A program made the translations under genes and the position numbers. Under the pieces are notes generated by a model. The model was not told the origin of the DNA. It worked only from the letters and a program-made list of their open reading frames with translations, and ran no database searches. This document shows positions 50,359 to 59,020 of a stretch of DNA of 64,000 nucleotides, in pieces (within the stretch, counting starts at the first letter, position 1; every line of letters starts with the position of its first letter). This stretch comes from Streptomyces avidinii (GTDB lineage Bacteria > Actinomycetota > Actinomycetes > Streptomycetales > Streptomycetaceae): the NCBI RefSeq assembly GCF_014650695.1, contig NZ_BMVL01000019.1, forward strand, positions 62,001 through 126,000, in the 5' to 3' direction.

Positions 50359-50901
50359 TCAGCACAGCAGCGGCGGCGCCTCCGCGCCGCTCGCCTCGAT
50401 GAGCTCGCAGACGGTCTCGAACGAGACCTTCCAGACCCCGTCCTCCAGCACCACGGACCCCTTGCTGCCCGGCAGCACCGTCTCGGATCCGACGCTCAGG
50501 TCGTACGTCACCGTGCCCTCGGTGGGCGAGGTGAAGGTGATGTCGGTGACCTTGACGGAGGTCTTGGCCGCTTCGGCACCGGCCGAGAAGCCGTTCAGCA
50601 GCAGCTTGAGCAGGTCGCCGTGCTGCAACAGCTCGGCCTTCTCGTCGGTCGGGGTCTTCGGGTCGAAGAAGGCGGTCCAGTTCTTCTCGATCTGCTTCTT
50701 GGCCGCCTCGGGATCCGCGGGCCCGTCCGCGGCCGGCAGGATCAGGACCGCGGCGGCCGGTGGGGCCGGGGCACCCGCCGCCGTGGCGCCCGAGGACCAC
50801 CCCACGACGGCCGGTACGGCCAGCAGGACCGCGGCCGCCGTGCATGCCGCGGCACGTGAGGGTGCGCGTGGGTGTCTGCTCTGGACCATCTGGCTCACCA
50901 C
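50359..50901 (-). CDS. secreted MTB12-like low-molecular-weight antigen protein
   Basis: 180 aa from GTG 50901 (GTG 50898 and ATG 50889 are alternatives). Signal peptide about 1-42, then a domain resembling mycobacterial MTB12/CFP2: AAKKQIEKNWTAFFDPKTPTDEKAELLQHG, VTDITFTSPTEGTVTYDLSVGS, GSVVLEDGVWKVSFETVCELIE. Two cysteines near the C terminus (VCEL and PLLC) may form a disulfide. The fold is nuclear-transport-factor-like; function unknown. In streptomycetes it is an exported wall-associated protein. Confidence 0.78.
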   Translation of the reverse strand: MVSQMVQSRHPRAPSRAAACTAAAVLLAVPAVVGWSSGATAAGAPAPPAAAVLILPAADGPADPEAAKKQIEKNWTAFFDPKTPTDEKAELLQHGDLLKLLLNGFSAGAEAAKTSVKVTDITFTSPTEGTVTYDLSVGSETVLPGSKGSVVLEDGVWKVSFETVCELIEASGAEAPPLLC

Positions 50902-50989
50902 CGGAGTCCGACCGAGCCGTTCGGCCCGTCGTTTCCAGGGTCAGCGCCTTCCGGTCATCGCGCAACGCGCGAACGGTCCCGCGGGACGG

Positions 50990-51760
50990 TCAGGGCCGCG
51001 GGACGGGCCGCGGGGCGGCCGGTGCGGCGACCGGCACCGGCGCGGGCGCCGGCCCCGCCGGAACGGGCTTCGGGGCGGAAGACGGGGCGGGCTTCGGAGT
51101 GGGCGACGGGGCGGGCTTCGGGGCGGCCGGGACCGGTGCCGGGGCGGTGGGCTCCGGGGTGGGGAGGGCCAGCAGCATGCCCACCGCGATGGCCTCCGGC
51201 TTCGGCCCGATCAGCGCCCGGTTCGCCTCGTGGAGCGCTCGCCACCCGCCCCGCACGCGGTGCTTGCGGGCGATCGACACCAGGGTGTCCCCCTCCCGGA
51301 CCGTGTGCATCCGCCCCGCCAGCCCGTACCGCTTCGAGCACACCGGCCACGCGTTCCAGCCCTGCGAGCCGAGCACGTCCTCCGCGACCCTGATCTGCTG
51401 CGCGCGCGCGGCCAGGTCGGCCCGCTTCGCGAACGCCAGCCCGCCGTACTCCTCCCACGTCGGCTGCCAGAACTGCAGCCCGCCGTAGAAGCCGTTGCCG
51501 GTGTTCACCGACCACCGCCCACCGCTCTCGCAGTCGGCCACGCAGTCCCAGGGCCACTCCCCGCCCGGCCCGCAGTCCCCGGGCCCGCTCCCGATCACCC
51601 CCGGCGAGCCGGGATGCGCCGCCCCCGCGGGCCCCGGTGCCGGTGGCGGCGGAGCCGCGGCCACCGCTTCACCGCGGGGCAGTGCGAGCGCCAGCACGGA
51701 GGCGAGGACAAAGGCTGCGGCGCCGGCGCCGACGGCCCGACGGGTCCGGTGGTTGGGCAT
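50990..51760 (-). CDS. secreted Rpf-like transglycosylase with LysM domain
   Basis: 256 aa. Signal peptide 1-34; then an Rpf/transglycosylase-like domain (about 62-135): WDCVADCESGGRWSVNTGNGFYGGLQFWQPTWEEYGG, with catalytic Glu in CESGG and the disulfide cysteines. A LysM domain (about 150-200, HTVREGDTLVSIARKHRV) binds peptidoglycan. A Pro/Ala/Lys repeat tail (APKPAPSPTPKPAP) ends the protein. Rpf enzymes cleave peptidoglycan and help spores or dormant cells germinate. Confidence 0.92.
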   Translation of the reverse strand: MPNHRTRRAVGAGAAAFVLASVLALALPRGEAVAAAPPPPAPGPAGAAHPGSPGVIGSGPGDCGPGGEWPWDCVADCESGGRWSVNTGNGFYGGLQFWQPTWEEYGGLAFAKRADLAARAQQIRVAEDVLGSQGWNAWPVCSKRYGLAGRMHTVREGDTLVSIARKHRVRGGWRALHEANRALIGPKPEAIAVGMLLALPTPEPTAPAPVPAAPKPAPSPTPKPAPSSAPKPVPAGPAPAPVPVAAPAAPRPVPRP

Positions 51761-52055
51761 CGGGTCACGCTACGCAGCCGCCCGCGGCCTCCTCCGGCCC
51801 GCCACGCGGCGGGGCCCGCACCCCACCCGGTCGGCCGACCGCCGACTCCGCTCGAAACAGCCACACCCGGGCATCAACTGCACACAACCAGAAAACAGTT
51901 GGCACGAAAACAAAGGTCCGGTCGGACGGTTCACCCTTCCGGGGGCCAGGTTCGAATCCGTTCCCTCAAATGGCGTGACCCCGGCCGCCGCCGGGCCGTT
52001 GAGCCCGGCGAGCCGGGAGCCTCCCGGACCCGCACCTATGCCGAGGAGCCACCCC
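51761..52055. other. 295-bp gap: no gene; T-loop-like fragment and small inverted repeat
   Basis: AT-richer than its neighbours. CAACTG (51875-51880) and CAGTTG (51896-51901) form an inverted repeat. GGTTCGAATCC near 51949-51959 resembles a tRNA T-loop, but no matching acceptor or anticodon stems exist, so it is not a tRNA gene. Probably the promoter and leader of the next gene. Confidence 0.5.
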
Positions 52056-52865
52056 GTGCCGCGCATGCTCGACGTCAGTGATGAGGTACGTGCCGAGATC
52101 GGTGACGAAGAAGCCGACAGGCTGCTCGTCGGCGAAGACGCGCCGCGCAGTTACGACTGCACCTCCTGCCGCACCCCGGGCGACCCCGAGAACGACCGCA
52201 CCAGCACGGTGCTGTTCGTCGGCGAGGAGACCGCCGTCCTCGCGTTCGCCCACGCCACCTGCATCCCCTCGCAGGTCGTCTCGGTCTCCGAGGAGCAGCT
52301 CCAGGGCGCCGTCCGCAGCATCACCGGCGACAGCCCGGCCGCCGCCGGTGGCCCCGGGGTCCCCCCGCAGAACGTGCAGGGCGGCCAGGCCGTCCTCGGC
52401 ATCACCAGCGGCCTCATCCTGATCGGCGGCGAGCTGCACCCCGCCCTGGTGGTCGAGCCGACCGCCCCGATCGCCCGCCCCGGCAGCGACGGCCCCGGCG
52501 ACGACTTCCTGCCGCTCCTCATCGAGCAGGGGTTCATCCCGGTCACCGACACCGCCGAGGTCCCCGGCCTCCTCGGCGGCTGGTCGGTCCTGCTCGCCGC
52601 GGGCCAGCTGCACGCCGTACTGCAGCCGGGCGCCGAGGGCGGCGGCCAGGTCGCCTGGTGGCAGGCGCACCAGGCCCTGTCGGTCACCGACGGCTGGCGG
52701 GCCGCGGTCAACAAGACCCAGCGCGTGCTCATCTACGCCGCCCCGGTCGGCTCCATCGGCCAGCAGCCGCGTGAGGACCTGCTGCGCGACGCCCTGGACA
52801 AGGCCGCCGCCGCGGGCAAGCTCGTGGCCGCCGCGATGCCGCTGGCGGGTACGCCCGGCGCCTGA
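52056..52865 (+). CDS. conserved streptomycete hypothetical protein
   Basis: 269 aa from GTG 52056 (GAGGAG upstream); ATG 52065 is an alternative. MLDVSDEVRAEIGDEEADRLL leads to a CTSCRTPGDPE cysteine pair, STVLFVGEETAVLAFAHATCIPSQVV, LVVEPTAPIARPG, DDFLPLLIEQGFIPV, GWSVLLAAGQLHAVLQPG, VAWWQAHQ and REDLLRDALDKAAAAGKLVAAAMP. CxxC plus the ATCIPS cysteine could bind metal. From memory it is widely conserved in Streptomyces with no assigned function. No membrane segment. Confidence 0.78.
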   Translation: MPRMLDVSDEVRAEIGDEEADRLLVGEDAPRSYDCTSCRTPGDPENDRTSTVLFVGEETAVLAFAHATCIPSQVVSVSEEQLQGAVRSITGDSPAAAGGPGVPPQNVQGGQAVLGITSGLILIGGELHPALVVEPTAPIARPGSDGPGDDFLPLLIEQGFIPVTDTAEVPGLLGGWSVLLAAGQLHAVLQPGAEGGGQVAWWQAHQALSVTDGWRAAVNKTQRVLIYAAPVGSIGQQPREDLLRDALDKAAAAGKLVAAAMPLAGTPGA

Positions 52866-52882
52866 CCGGCGGTACCGGAACG

Positions 52883-52916
52883 GCCGCCCAGCCCCCTGCC
52901 GAGGGGGCCGGGCGGC
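52883..52916 (+). terminator. terminator hairpin
   Basis: GCCGCCCAGCCCCCT pairs with AGGGGGCCGGGCGGC around a GCCG loop with one mismatch, 17 bp after the stop. Confidence 0.8.
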
Positions 52917-53018
52917 GTGCGCCGGGGGTGTGCGGTCCGTCCCGCACACCCCCGGCGTTTCTGTGTTTGCTCCCCCGTCACCCCGCATCCGCAGAGCGCC
53001 GGTTTCGTTGGCTGATAC

Positions 53019-53453
53019 GTGCATTCATACGACTCCTCCCGCGCCCCGTCCTACCCGAGCAGCGTCCCCGCGATGCGTCCCGCACGGGACAGGGACAGCT
53101 CTCCGGCCGTCTCGCACACCCCGATCTACGACACGCTGTACTCGGAGTACCTGCGCGCCTTCCGGGCGCTGCCGGGCGATCGCTCGGGCGAGGAGGACAG
53201 CGGGTTCACGGCCTTCTCCTACGGAGGCTCGTACACGAGCGGCAGCGCGTACGGCAGCGGCTGGAGCGGTTCCGGCTGGCAGCGGGTCGACAGCTGGCAG
53301 CCCTCGTACACCCCCGCCCCGCAGCCGCAGCCCCAGCCCCAGCCGGCGTACTCGTACGCGGGCAGCCCCGGATACGCCGACGGGCGGCAGCACCAGACCG
53401 GGATGACGCACATCCCGGCGGCCCTGCCGCCCGCTCCGCGCCGGGGTTACTGA
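53019..53453 (+). CDS. conserved streptomycete disordered protein
   Basis: 144 aa from GTG 53019; no good ribosome site, and ATG 53073 is an alternative. Low complexity: TPIYDTLYSEYLRAFRALPGDRSGEEDSGFTAFSYGG is the conserved core, then Ser/Gly/Tyr repeats (YGSGWSGSGW), a PQPQPQPQ run and the end IPAALPPAPRRGY. From memory, relatives exist throughout Streptomyces. Function unknown; perhaps a disordered cytosolic interaction protein. Convergent with der, with 25 bp between stops. Confidence 0.68.
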   Translation: MHSYDSSRAPSYPSSVPAMRPARDRDSSPAVSHTPIYDTLYSEYLRAFRALPGDRSGEEDSGFTAFSYGGSYTSGSAYGSGWSGSGWQRVDSWQPSYTPAPQPQPQPQPAYSYAGSPGYADGRQHQTGMTHIPAALPPAPRRGY

Positions 53454-53478
53454 CCCCTCGGGGTCCCCCGCCCGGCGA

Positions 53479-54942
53479 CTACTTCTTCTTCTTGTACTGG
53501 GCGCCGCGCTTCTCGCGCACCCGCACCGAGATGTGGATCGGGGTGCCCTCGAAGCCGAACTCCTCGCGCAGGCGGCGCTCGATGAAGCGCCGGTAGCCGT
53601 GCTCCAGGAAGCCGGAGGCGAAGAGGACGAACCGCGGCGGCTTGCTGCCCGCCTGGGTACCGAACAGGATGCGGGGCTGCTTGCCGCCACGGATCGGGTG
53701 CGGGTGGGCGGCGACGACCTCACCGAGGAAGGCGTTCAGCCGACCGGTGGGAACGCGCGTCTCCCAGCCCGCCAGGGCGGTCTCGATCGCCGGGACCAGC
53801 TTCTCCATGTGGCGGCCGGTGAGCGCCGAGACGTTCACCCGGGGCGCCCACGAGACCTGCTGCATCTCGGTCTCGATCTCGCGCTCGAGGTAGTAGCGGC
53901 GCTCCTCGTCGAGCTCGTCCCACTTGTTGTACGCGATGACGATCGCGCGGCCCGCCTCGACGGCCATCGTGATGATGCGCTGGTCCTGGACGCTGATGGT
54001 CTCGGTGGTGTCGATCAGGATCACCGCGACCTCCGCCTTCTCGACGGCGGCGGCCGTGCGCAGGGAGGCGTAGTAGTCGGCGCCCTGCTGGAGGTGGACC
54101 TTCTTGCGGATACCGGCGGTGTCGATGAACTTCCAGGTGATGCCGCCGAGTTCGATCAGCTCGTCGACCGGGTCGCGGGTGGTGCCGGCCAGCTCGTTGA
54201 CGACGACGCGGTCCTCCTTCGCCACCTTGTTCAGGAGCGAGGACTTGCCGACGTTCGGGCGGCCGATCAGCGCGATGCGGCGGGGGCCGCCGGGGGCGGC
54301 GCTGCCGAAGGTCTGCTCGGGGGCCTCGGGCAGGGCCTCCAGGACGGCGTCGAGCATGTCGCCGGTGCCGCGGCCGTGCAGCGAGGAGACCGGGTGCGGC
54401 ATACCGAGGCCGAGCGACCACAGGGAGGCCGCGTCGGACTCGCCGCTCTGGCCGTCGACCTTGTTGGCGCACAGCACGACGGGCTTGCCCGCCTTGCGCA
54501 GCAGGCGTACGACGGCCTCGTCGGTGTCGGTGGCGCCGACCTTGGAGTCGACGACGAAGACGACCGCGTCGGCGGCCTCGATGGCGTACTCGGCCTGGGC
54601 GGCGACGGAGGCGTCGATGCCGAGGACGTCCTGCTCCCAGCCGCCGGTGTCGACGACCTTGAAGCGGCGGCCGGCCCACTCGGCCTCGTACGTGACGCGG
54701 TCGCGGGTGACGCCGGGCTTGTCCTCGACGACCGCCTCGCGGCGGCCGATGATCCGGTTCACCAGGGTCGACTTGCCGACATTCGGGCGGCCGACGACGG
54801 CGAGGACGGGAAGCGGGCCGTGGCCGGCCTCCTCGATCGCGCCTTCGACCTCTTCGATGTCGAAGCCCTCTTCCGCGGCGAGCTCCATGAACTCCGCGTA
54901 CTCGGCATCGCCAAGTGCTCCGTGGTCGTGCTGGTCGTTCAT
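53479..54942 (-). CDS. der: ribosome biogenesis GTPase Der
   Basis: 487 aa from ATG 54942 (GAGGAA upstream). Two tandem GTPase domains: first G1 GRPNVGKSTLVNRI near 53, DTGGWE, NKVD near 160; second GRPNVGKSSLLNKV near 225, DTAGIRKK, NKWDELDEER near 340; then a C-terminal KH-like domain ending in KKKK. An acidic 45-residue N-terminal extension is normal in actinobacteria. Der is essential for 50S assembly. It is last in the tyrA-cmk-plsC-der block, 75 bp after plsC. Confidence 0.95.
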   Translation of the reverse strand: MNDQHDHGALGDAEYAEFMELAAEEGFDIEEVEGAIEEAGHGPLPVLAVVGRPNVGKSTLVNRIIGRREAVVEDKPGVTRDRVTYEAEWAGRRFKVVDTGGWEQDVLGIDASVAAQAEYAIEAADAVVFVVDSKVGATDTDEAVVRLLRKAGKPVVLCANKVDGQSGESDAASLWSLGLGMPHPVSSLHGRGTGDMLDAVLEALPEAPEQTFGSAAPGGPRRIALIGRPNVGKSSLLNKVAKEDRVVVNELAGTTRDPVDELIELGGITWKFIDTAGIRKKVHLQQGADYYASLRTAAAVEKAEVAVILIDTTETISVQDQRIITMAVEAGRAIVIAYNKWDELDEERRYYLEREIETEMQQVSWAPRVNVSALTGRHMEKLVPAIETALAGWETRVPTGRLNAFLGEVVAAHPHPIRGGKQPRILFGTQAGSKPPRFVLFASGFLEHGYRRFIERRLREEFGFEGTPIHISVRVREKRGAQYKKKK

Positions 54943-55017
54943 GAAGTCCGTTCCTCGTCGTTCGTGGTGGTCGGTGGTACCCGCGCAGCGCGGTTCCACT
55001 ACTGGTTCAAGTCTCGC

Positions 55018-55665
55018 TCAGCGCCCGGTGAGGCGCTTGGCGTCGGCCAGGTGGGCGGTCAGCCGGTCCTGGATGCGTACGGTGGCCTCGTCCAGTGCGG
55101 TACGGGTGCGGCGGCCACTGCCGTCCCCGGCGTCGAAGGCCGAGCCGAAGACGACGTCGACCCGGCTCTTGAGGGCCGGCAGGCCCTTGACGACGCGCCC
55201 CGGGGTGTCCCCGCTGCCGAGGACGGCCACGGGCACGACGGGAGCGCCGCTGCGGACCGCGAAGTACGCGAGGCCCGCGCGCAGCGAGGCGAAATCGCCC
55301 TCGCCCCGGGTGCCCTCGGGAAATATCCCCAGGGCCCCTCCATTGTCGAGCACCCCGAGGGCGCGGCCTATCGCCGTCCGGTCGGGGCCGCCGCGGTCGA
55401 CCTTGACCTGCCCGATCCCTTCGAGGAAGGGGCCGAGCGGGCCCACGTACGCTTCCTTCTTGATCAGGAAGTGCAGGGGTCTGGGCGCGGTGCCCATCAC
55501 CATGGGGCCGTCGATGTTGTGCGAGTGGTTCACGGCGAGGATGACGGGGCCCGAGGCGGGCACTTTCCAGGCCCCCAGTACGCGCGGCTTCCAGAGCCCG
55601 TACATGAGCCCGATGCCGATGCGCCTGCCGACCGCCGCACCCTTGCGGGAGGGCGCTTCGCTCAC
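55018..55665 (-). CDS. plsC: 1-acyl-sn-glycerol-3-phosphate acyltransferase (PlsC-like)
   Basis: 215 aa from GTG 55665, which overlaps the cmk stop (GTGA). Acyltransferase motifs: NHSHNIDGPMVMG (NHx4D, catalytic H/D), FLIKKEAYVGPLGPF, GIFPEGTRG and VPVAVLGSGDTP. It acylates lysophosphatidate to phosphatidate at the membrane. The gene is a fixed neighbour of cmk and der in actinobacteria. Confidence 0.9.
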   Translation of the reverse strand: MSEAPSRKGAAVGRRIGIGLMYGLWKPRVLGAWKVPASGPVILAVNHSHNIDGPMVMGTAPRPLHFLIKKEAYVGPLGPFLEGIGQVKVDRGGPDRTAIGRALGVLDNGGALGIFPEGTRGEGDFASLRAGLAYFAVRSGAPVVPVAVLGSGDTPGRVVKGLPALKSRVDVVFGSAFDAGDGSGRRTRTALDEATVRIQDRLTAHLADAKRLTGR

Positions 55666-56369
55666 TTGCGGCCCGCCCGCTTCTCTTCCACGAGCGTCAC
55701 GACGCATTCGATCACGCGGTCGAGCGTGAGCTCGGTGGTGTCCACCTCGACGGCGTCGTCGGCCTTGGCCAGCGGGGAGGTCTTGCGGCCGGAGTCGGCC
55801 GCGTCGCGCTTGATCAGGGCCTCCTTGGTGGCCGCGAGGTCGGCGGCCTCCTTGCCGCGGAGCTCTCCGCTGCGCCGGGCGGCGCGCGCCTCGGCGGAGG
55901 CGGTCAGGAAGATCTTGAGGTCGGCGTCGGGCAGGACGGTGGTGCCGATGTCCCGGCCCTCGACGACGATCCCCTCGGCCTCCTGGGCCGCCTCGGCGGC
56001 GATGGAGCGCTGGAGGTCGGTGATCAGGGTGCGCACCTCGGGGACGGCGCTGACGGCGCTGACCCTGGAGGTGACCTCCTGGGTCCGGATGGGACCCGCG
56101 GCGTCGAGGCCGTCCACGGTGATGGTGGGGGCGGCCGGGTCGGTGCCGGAGACGATGGTGGGCTTGCCGGCGGCGATCGCGACGGCCTGCGGGTCGTCGG
56201 TGTCGACGCCGTTGGTGATCATCCACCAGGTGATGGCCCGGTACTGGGCACCGGTGTCCAGGTAGCGCAGCCCGAGCTTGGCGGCCACGGCCTTGGAGGT
56301 GCTGGACTTGCCCGTGCCGGAGGGACCGTCGATGGCGACGATCACGGCGGACGGAGCTACGGTTTCCAC
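55662..56369 (-). CDS. cmk: cytidylate kinase
   Basis: 235 aa. P-loop DGPSGTGKSSTSKAVA near residues 14-29; YLDTGAQYRAITWWM, EGRDIGTTVLPDADLKIFLTASAEARAARR and the CMP-binding RDAADSGRKTSPLAKADDAVEVDTT are typical of bacterial Cmk. It phosphorylates CMP and dCMP with ATP. Start ATG 56369. Translationally coupled to plsC. Confidence 0.95.
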   Translation of the reverse strand: METVAPSAVIVAIDGPSGTGKSSTSKAVAAKLGLRYLDTGAQYRAITWWMITNGVDTDDPQAVAIAAGKPTIVSGTDPAAPTITVDGLDAAGPIRTQEVTSRVSAVSAVPEVRTLITDLQRSIAAEAAQEAEGIVVEGRDIGTTVLPDADLKIFLTASAEARAARRSGELRGKEAADLAATKEALIKRDAADSGRKTSPLAKADDAVEVDTTELTLDRVIECVVTLVEEKRAGRK

Positions 56370-56474
56370 GGTGCGGGCACCTTCCTGGTTGCGCGTACGT
56401 GTCCGGGCGCGGCAAAGCGCCCCTCCCCAAGGTTACCGGCCCCGGACGGCCCCCGTCCCCGCCCGGTGGTTCCG

Positions 56475-56533
56475 GCCCCCGCCGGCGTCCGGGACGCGGT
56501 GGCCCGGGGGCGGAGCCCCCGGCAGCGGCGCCG
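56475..56533. repeat. dispersed intergenic GC-rich repeat, copy C
   Basis: CCCCCGCCGGCGTCCGGGAC followed by CCCGGGGGCGGAGCCCCCGG, a hairpin, and GCAGCGGCGCC. Matches copies A and B, between tyrA and cmk. Confidence 0.6.
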
Positions 56534-56537
56534 CGGG

Positions 56538-57626
56538 CTACGGCTGCCGAAGCGCCCAGCCCCGCTCCCGCAGCTCGGCCGTCAGACCGGCCACCGCCCG
56601 CGGCTCCACCATCAGCTGTACGAGCCCCGCCTGCTGGCCCGTCGCGTGCTCGATCCGTACGTCCTCGATGTTGACCCTGGCCCGGCCCGCGTCGGCGAAG
56701 ATCCGTGCCAGCTCCCCGGGCTGGTCGCTGATGAGCACGGCCACCGTCTCGTAGACCGTGGGCGCCGCGCCGTGCTTGCCCGGCACCCGGACCCGGCCCG
56801 CGTTCCCGCGCCGCAGGACGTCCTCGATGCCCGCGGCGCCGCCGCGCCGCTTCTCGACGTCGCCGGACTGGAGGCCGCGCAGTGCTTCCACGGTCTCTTC
56901 CAGGTCGGCGGCGATCCCGGCGAGGACGTCGGCCACGGGTCCCGGGTTGGCGGAGAGGATCTCCACCCACATCCGCGGGTCGGAGGCCGCGATGCGGGTC
57001 ACGTCGCGGATGCCCTGCCCGCACAGCCGCACCGCCGTCTCGTCGGCCTCCTCCAGGCGGGCCGCGACCATGCTGGAGACCAGCTGCGGGGTGTGCGAGA
57101 CGAGCGCCACCGCCCGGTCGTGGGCGTCGGCGTCCATCACCACCGGTACGGCACGGCTGAGGGCGACCAGTTCCAGTGCGAGGTTGAGGACCTCGTGCTC
57201 GGTGTCCCGGGTGGGGGTCAGCACCCACGGCCGGCCCTCGAAGAGGTCCGCGGTGGCGGCGAGCGGACCCGACTGCTCCTTGCCGGCCATCGGGTGGGTC
57301 CCGATGTACGCGGTGACGTCGACGCCGAGCGCCGCCAGTTCCCGGCGCGGTCCGCCCTTGACGCTGGCCACGTCCACGTAGGCCCGGGCGACCCCGCGCC
57401 CGATCAGGTCGGCCAGGGTCGCGGCCACGTGGGCCGGGGGGACGGCGACGATCGCGAGGTCGACCTGCTCCTGCGGGGGCTCGTCGGTACCGGCGCCGAG
57501 GGCGGCCGCCGTACGGGCCCGGTCCGGGTCGTGGTCGGCGAGGTGGACGGTGATCCCGCGGGCGGTCAGGGCGAGCGCCGCGGAGGTGCCGATCAGTCCG
57601 GTTCCGATGACGACGGCGGTTCTCAC
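56538..57626 (-). CDS. tyrA: prephenate dehydrogenase with ACT domain
   Basis: 362 aa from GTG 57626. NAD(P)-binding GTGLIGTSAALAL at the N terminus, VDVASVKGGPRREL, GTHPMAGKEQSGP (catalytic His), HTPQLVSSMVAARL and GIRDVTRIAASDP place it in the prephenate dehydrogenase family. Residues about 285-360 form an ACT domain (TVAVLISDQPGELARIFADA) for tyrosine feedback. It makes 4-hydroxyphenylpyruvate in tyrosine synthesis. Lies 168 bp before cmk, with repeat copy C between. Confidence 0.93.
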   Translation of the reverse strand: MRTAVVIGTGLIGTSAALALTARGITVHLADHDPDRARTAAALGAGTDEPPQEQVDLAIVAVPPAHVAATLADLIGRGVARAYVDVASVKGGPRRELAALGVDVTAYIGTHPMAGKEQSGPLAATADLFEGRPWVLTPTRDTEHEVLNLALELVALSRAVPVVMDADAHDRAVALVSHTPQLVSSMVAARLEEADETAVRLCGQGIRDVTRIAASDPRMWVEILSANPGPVADVLAGIAADLEETVEALRGLQSGDVEKRRGGAAGIEDVLRRGNAGRVRVPGKHGAAPTVYETVAVLISDQPGELARIFADAGRARVNIEDVRIEHATGQQAGLVQLMVEPRAVAGLTAELRERGWALRQP

Positions 57627-57757
57627 GAGGCACTCCAGGGTTGCGAAAGGCGAGCTGACGGGCTGTCCGGCCAGGGTATCCAGCCCGTGCGGCACGAGGG
57701 CCCGACCGCCCATCCCGTGGGACGGCGGCCGGGCCCCGGCGTGCTGTCGCCGGCCGG

Positions 57758-57967
57758 TCAGAACTTCTGCTGCCGGATGATGTCCTCCAGCGAACCGGTC
57801 GGAAGCTGTCCCTGCGGGCTCAGCCTGTCGACGGCGGTGGGCAGGGCCCGGGCGATCTGGTCGGCGGCCTCCTGCGGGCTGACGCCCGCCTGCGCGGCCG
57901 CCTTCTGAAGGGCCTCGTCGGGCAGTGCCTCGGCGATCTGGGCGCCGCTGACCGACTGGTTCTTTCG
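57758..57967 (-). pseudogene. 3' remnant of a YidB/DUF937-family gene
   Basis: Reading NQSVSGAQIAEALPDEALQK, then AAAQAGVSPQEAADQIARAL and PTAVDRLSPQGQLPTGSLED to the stop at 57758, this is the C-terminal 65 residues of a YidB-like (DUF937) protein. Just upstream, from about 57967, the frame leaves the family and runs antisense into the DUF952 gene; there is no ATG, GTG or ribosome site at the break. The first half of the gene seems to have been deleted. Confidence 0.7.
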
Positions 57968-58090
57968 AAGAGGGGCCGGGCCGCGCGGACAGCGGCGTAC
58001 CCGGCTTCGGGACACGGACAATGTGACCCGGACCGGCGCATGCCGCCACCTGGCGCACAGGTCCGGGACCGTTGCGGTAGAACCATCGGC

Positions 58091-58432
58091 ATGATCTTCC
58101 ACATCGTCCCGCTCGCCGACTGGGCCGCCGCGCCCGAGCTCCCGTACGCCCCGCCCTCGCTGGAGACCGAGGGGTTCGTCCACTGTTCGGCGGACCGCCC
58201 CACGGCACTCGCGATCGCCGACGCGCACTACCGGGCGGTACCCGGGATCCTGCTCGCGGTGGAGCTCGACGAGGGCGCACTGACCTCCGAGGTGCGCCGG
58301 GCGAGTGAAACCGGCGGCCGATACCCCCATGTCCACGGTCCGCTGAACCGGGAAGCCGTGGTTCACGTGTGGGAAGTCGTACGCACACCCGGCACTCCCA
58401 CCTCACTGGCCCCGTGGGAACCGGGCCGATGA
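58091..58432 (+). CDS. DUF952 domain protein
   Basis: 113 aa. IFHIVPLADWAAA, then PPSLETEGFVHCSADRPTALAIADAHY, LLAVELDEGALTSEVR and FPHVHGPLNREAVVHVW-like (here YPHVHGPLNREAVVHVWEV) are the DUF952 hallmarks; the family has a predicted ADP-ribosyltransferase-like beta fold. No enzymatic role is proven. Start ATG 58091; upstream 120 bp hold the YidB breakpoint. Confidence 0.88.
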   Translation: MIFHIVPLADWAAAPELPYAPPSLETEGFVHCSADRPTALAIADAHYRAVPGILLAVELDEGALTSEVRRASETGGRYPHVHGPLNREAVVHVWEVVRTPGTPTSLAPWEPGR

Positions 58433-58513
58433 ACCGGCGCGGCAGGCTTCACCTGAGGCCCGCCGCAGGCCAGGATGCTGCACGCCATCCGGCCACGAAG
58501 CGAGGAGAGACTC

Positions 58514-58993
58514 ATGAGCGACCTCACGCACACCGCCCGGCGCACGGTACTGACGATCGGCGCGGCCGCCCTGACCGGCGGCGCGATCACCGCCTGCGGC
58601 GGCGGTAGCGGTGAGAAGGCCCCGCAGGGCGAGGCGAGCGGCGCGGACACCGCGCCCACCGCCCCCGCTCCGGCCAGTTCGGAGGCCGGCGCGCCGGCCG
58701 CCGACGAGGCCCTGACCAAGAAGGCGGACGTGCCGGTGGGCGGGGGCAAGGTCTTCAAGGAGGAGAAGGTCGTGGTCACCCAGCCCAAGGCCGGCACCTT
58801 CAAGTGCTTCACGGCGGTCTGCCCCCACCAGGGCTGCCTGGTGAACAAGGTGGAGAACGGCACCATCGACTGCCCCTGCCACGACAGCAAGTTCGCCATC
58901 GCGGACGGCGCGGTGACCAAGGGGCCGGCCACCAAGGGGCTGACCGAGAAGAAGATCAAGGTCGCGGCGGACGGCAATATCTCGCTCGCATAG
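58514..58993 (+). CDS. Rieske [2Fe-2S] lipoprotein
   Basis: 159 aa from ATG 58514 (GAGGAGAG). N terminus TARRTVLTIGAAALTGGAITAC: an RR pair, hydrophobic core and lipobox (ITAC), so Tat-type export and lipidation at Cys. An Ala/Pro linker precedes the Rieske domain: CPHQGCLV and CPCHDSKF give the Cys2His2 cluster ligands. Small standalone Rieske lipoproteins probably carry electrons at the outer membrane face. Partner not identifiable here. Confidence 0.9.
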   Translation: MSDLTHTARRTVLTIGAAALTGGAITACGGGSGEKAPQGEASGADTAPTAPAPASSEAGAPAADEALTKKADVPVGGGKVFKEEKVVVTQPKAGTFKCFTAVCPHQGCLVNKVENGTIDCPCHDSKFAIADGAVTKGPATKGLTEKKIKVAADGNISLA

Positions 58994-59020
58994 CCCCTGA
59001 CCGGGCTCTACGCTCCCCGG

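Noticed and set aside
51935..51975. tRNA-like T-loop GGTTCGAATCC
   Set aside because: Flanking bases do not form a 5-bp T stem (only two pairs), there is no acceptor stem partner and no anticodon arm upstream.
57758..58366. A 202-codon gene covering the YidB remnant
   Set aside because: Its first two thirds are antisense to the DUF952 gene and have no family resemblance; only the last third is real protein history.
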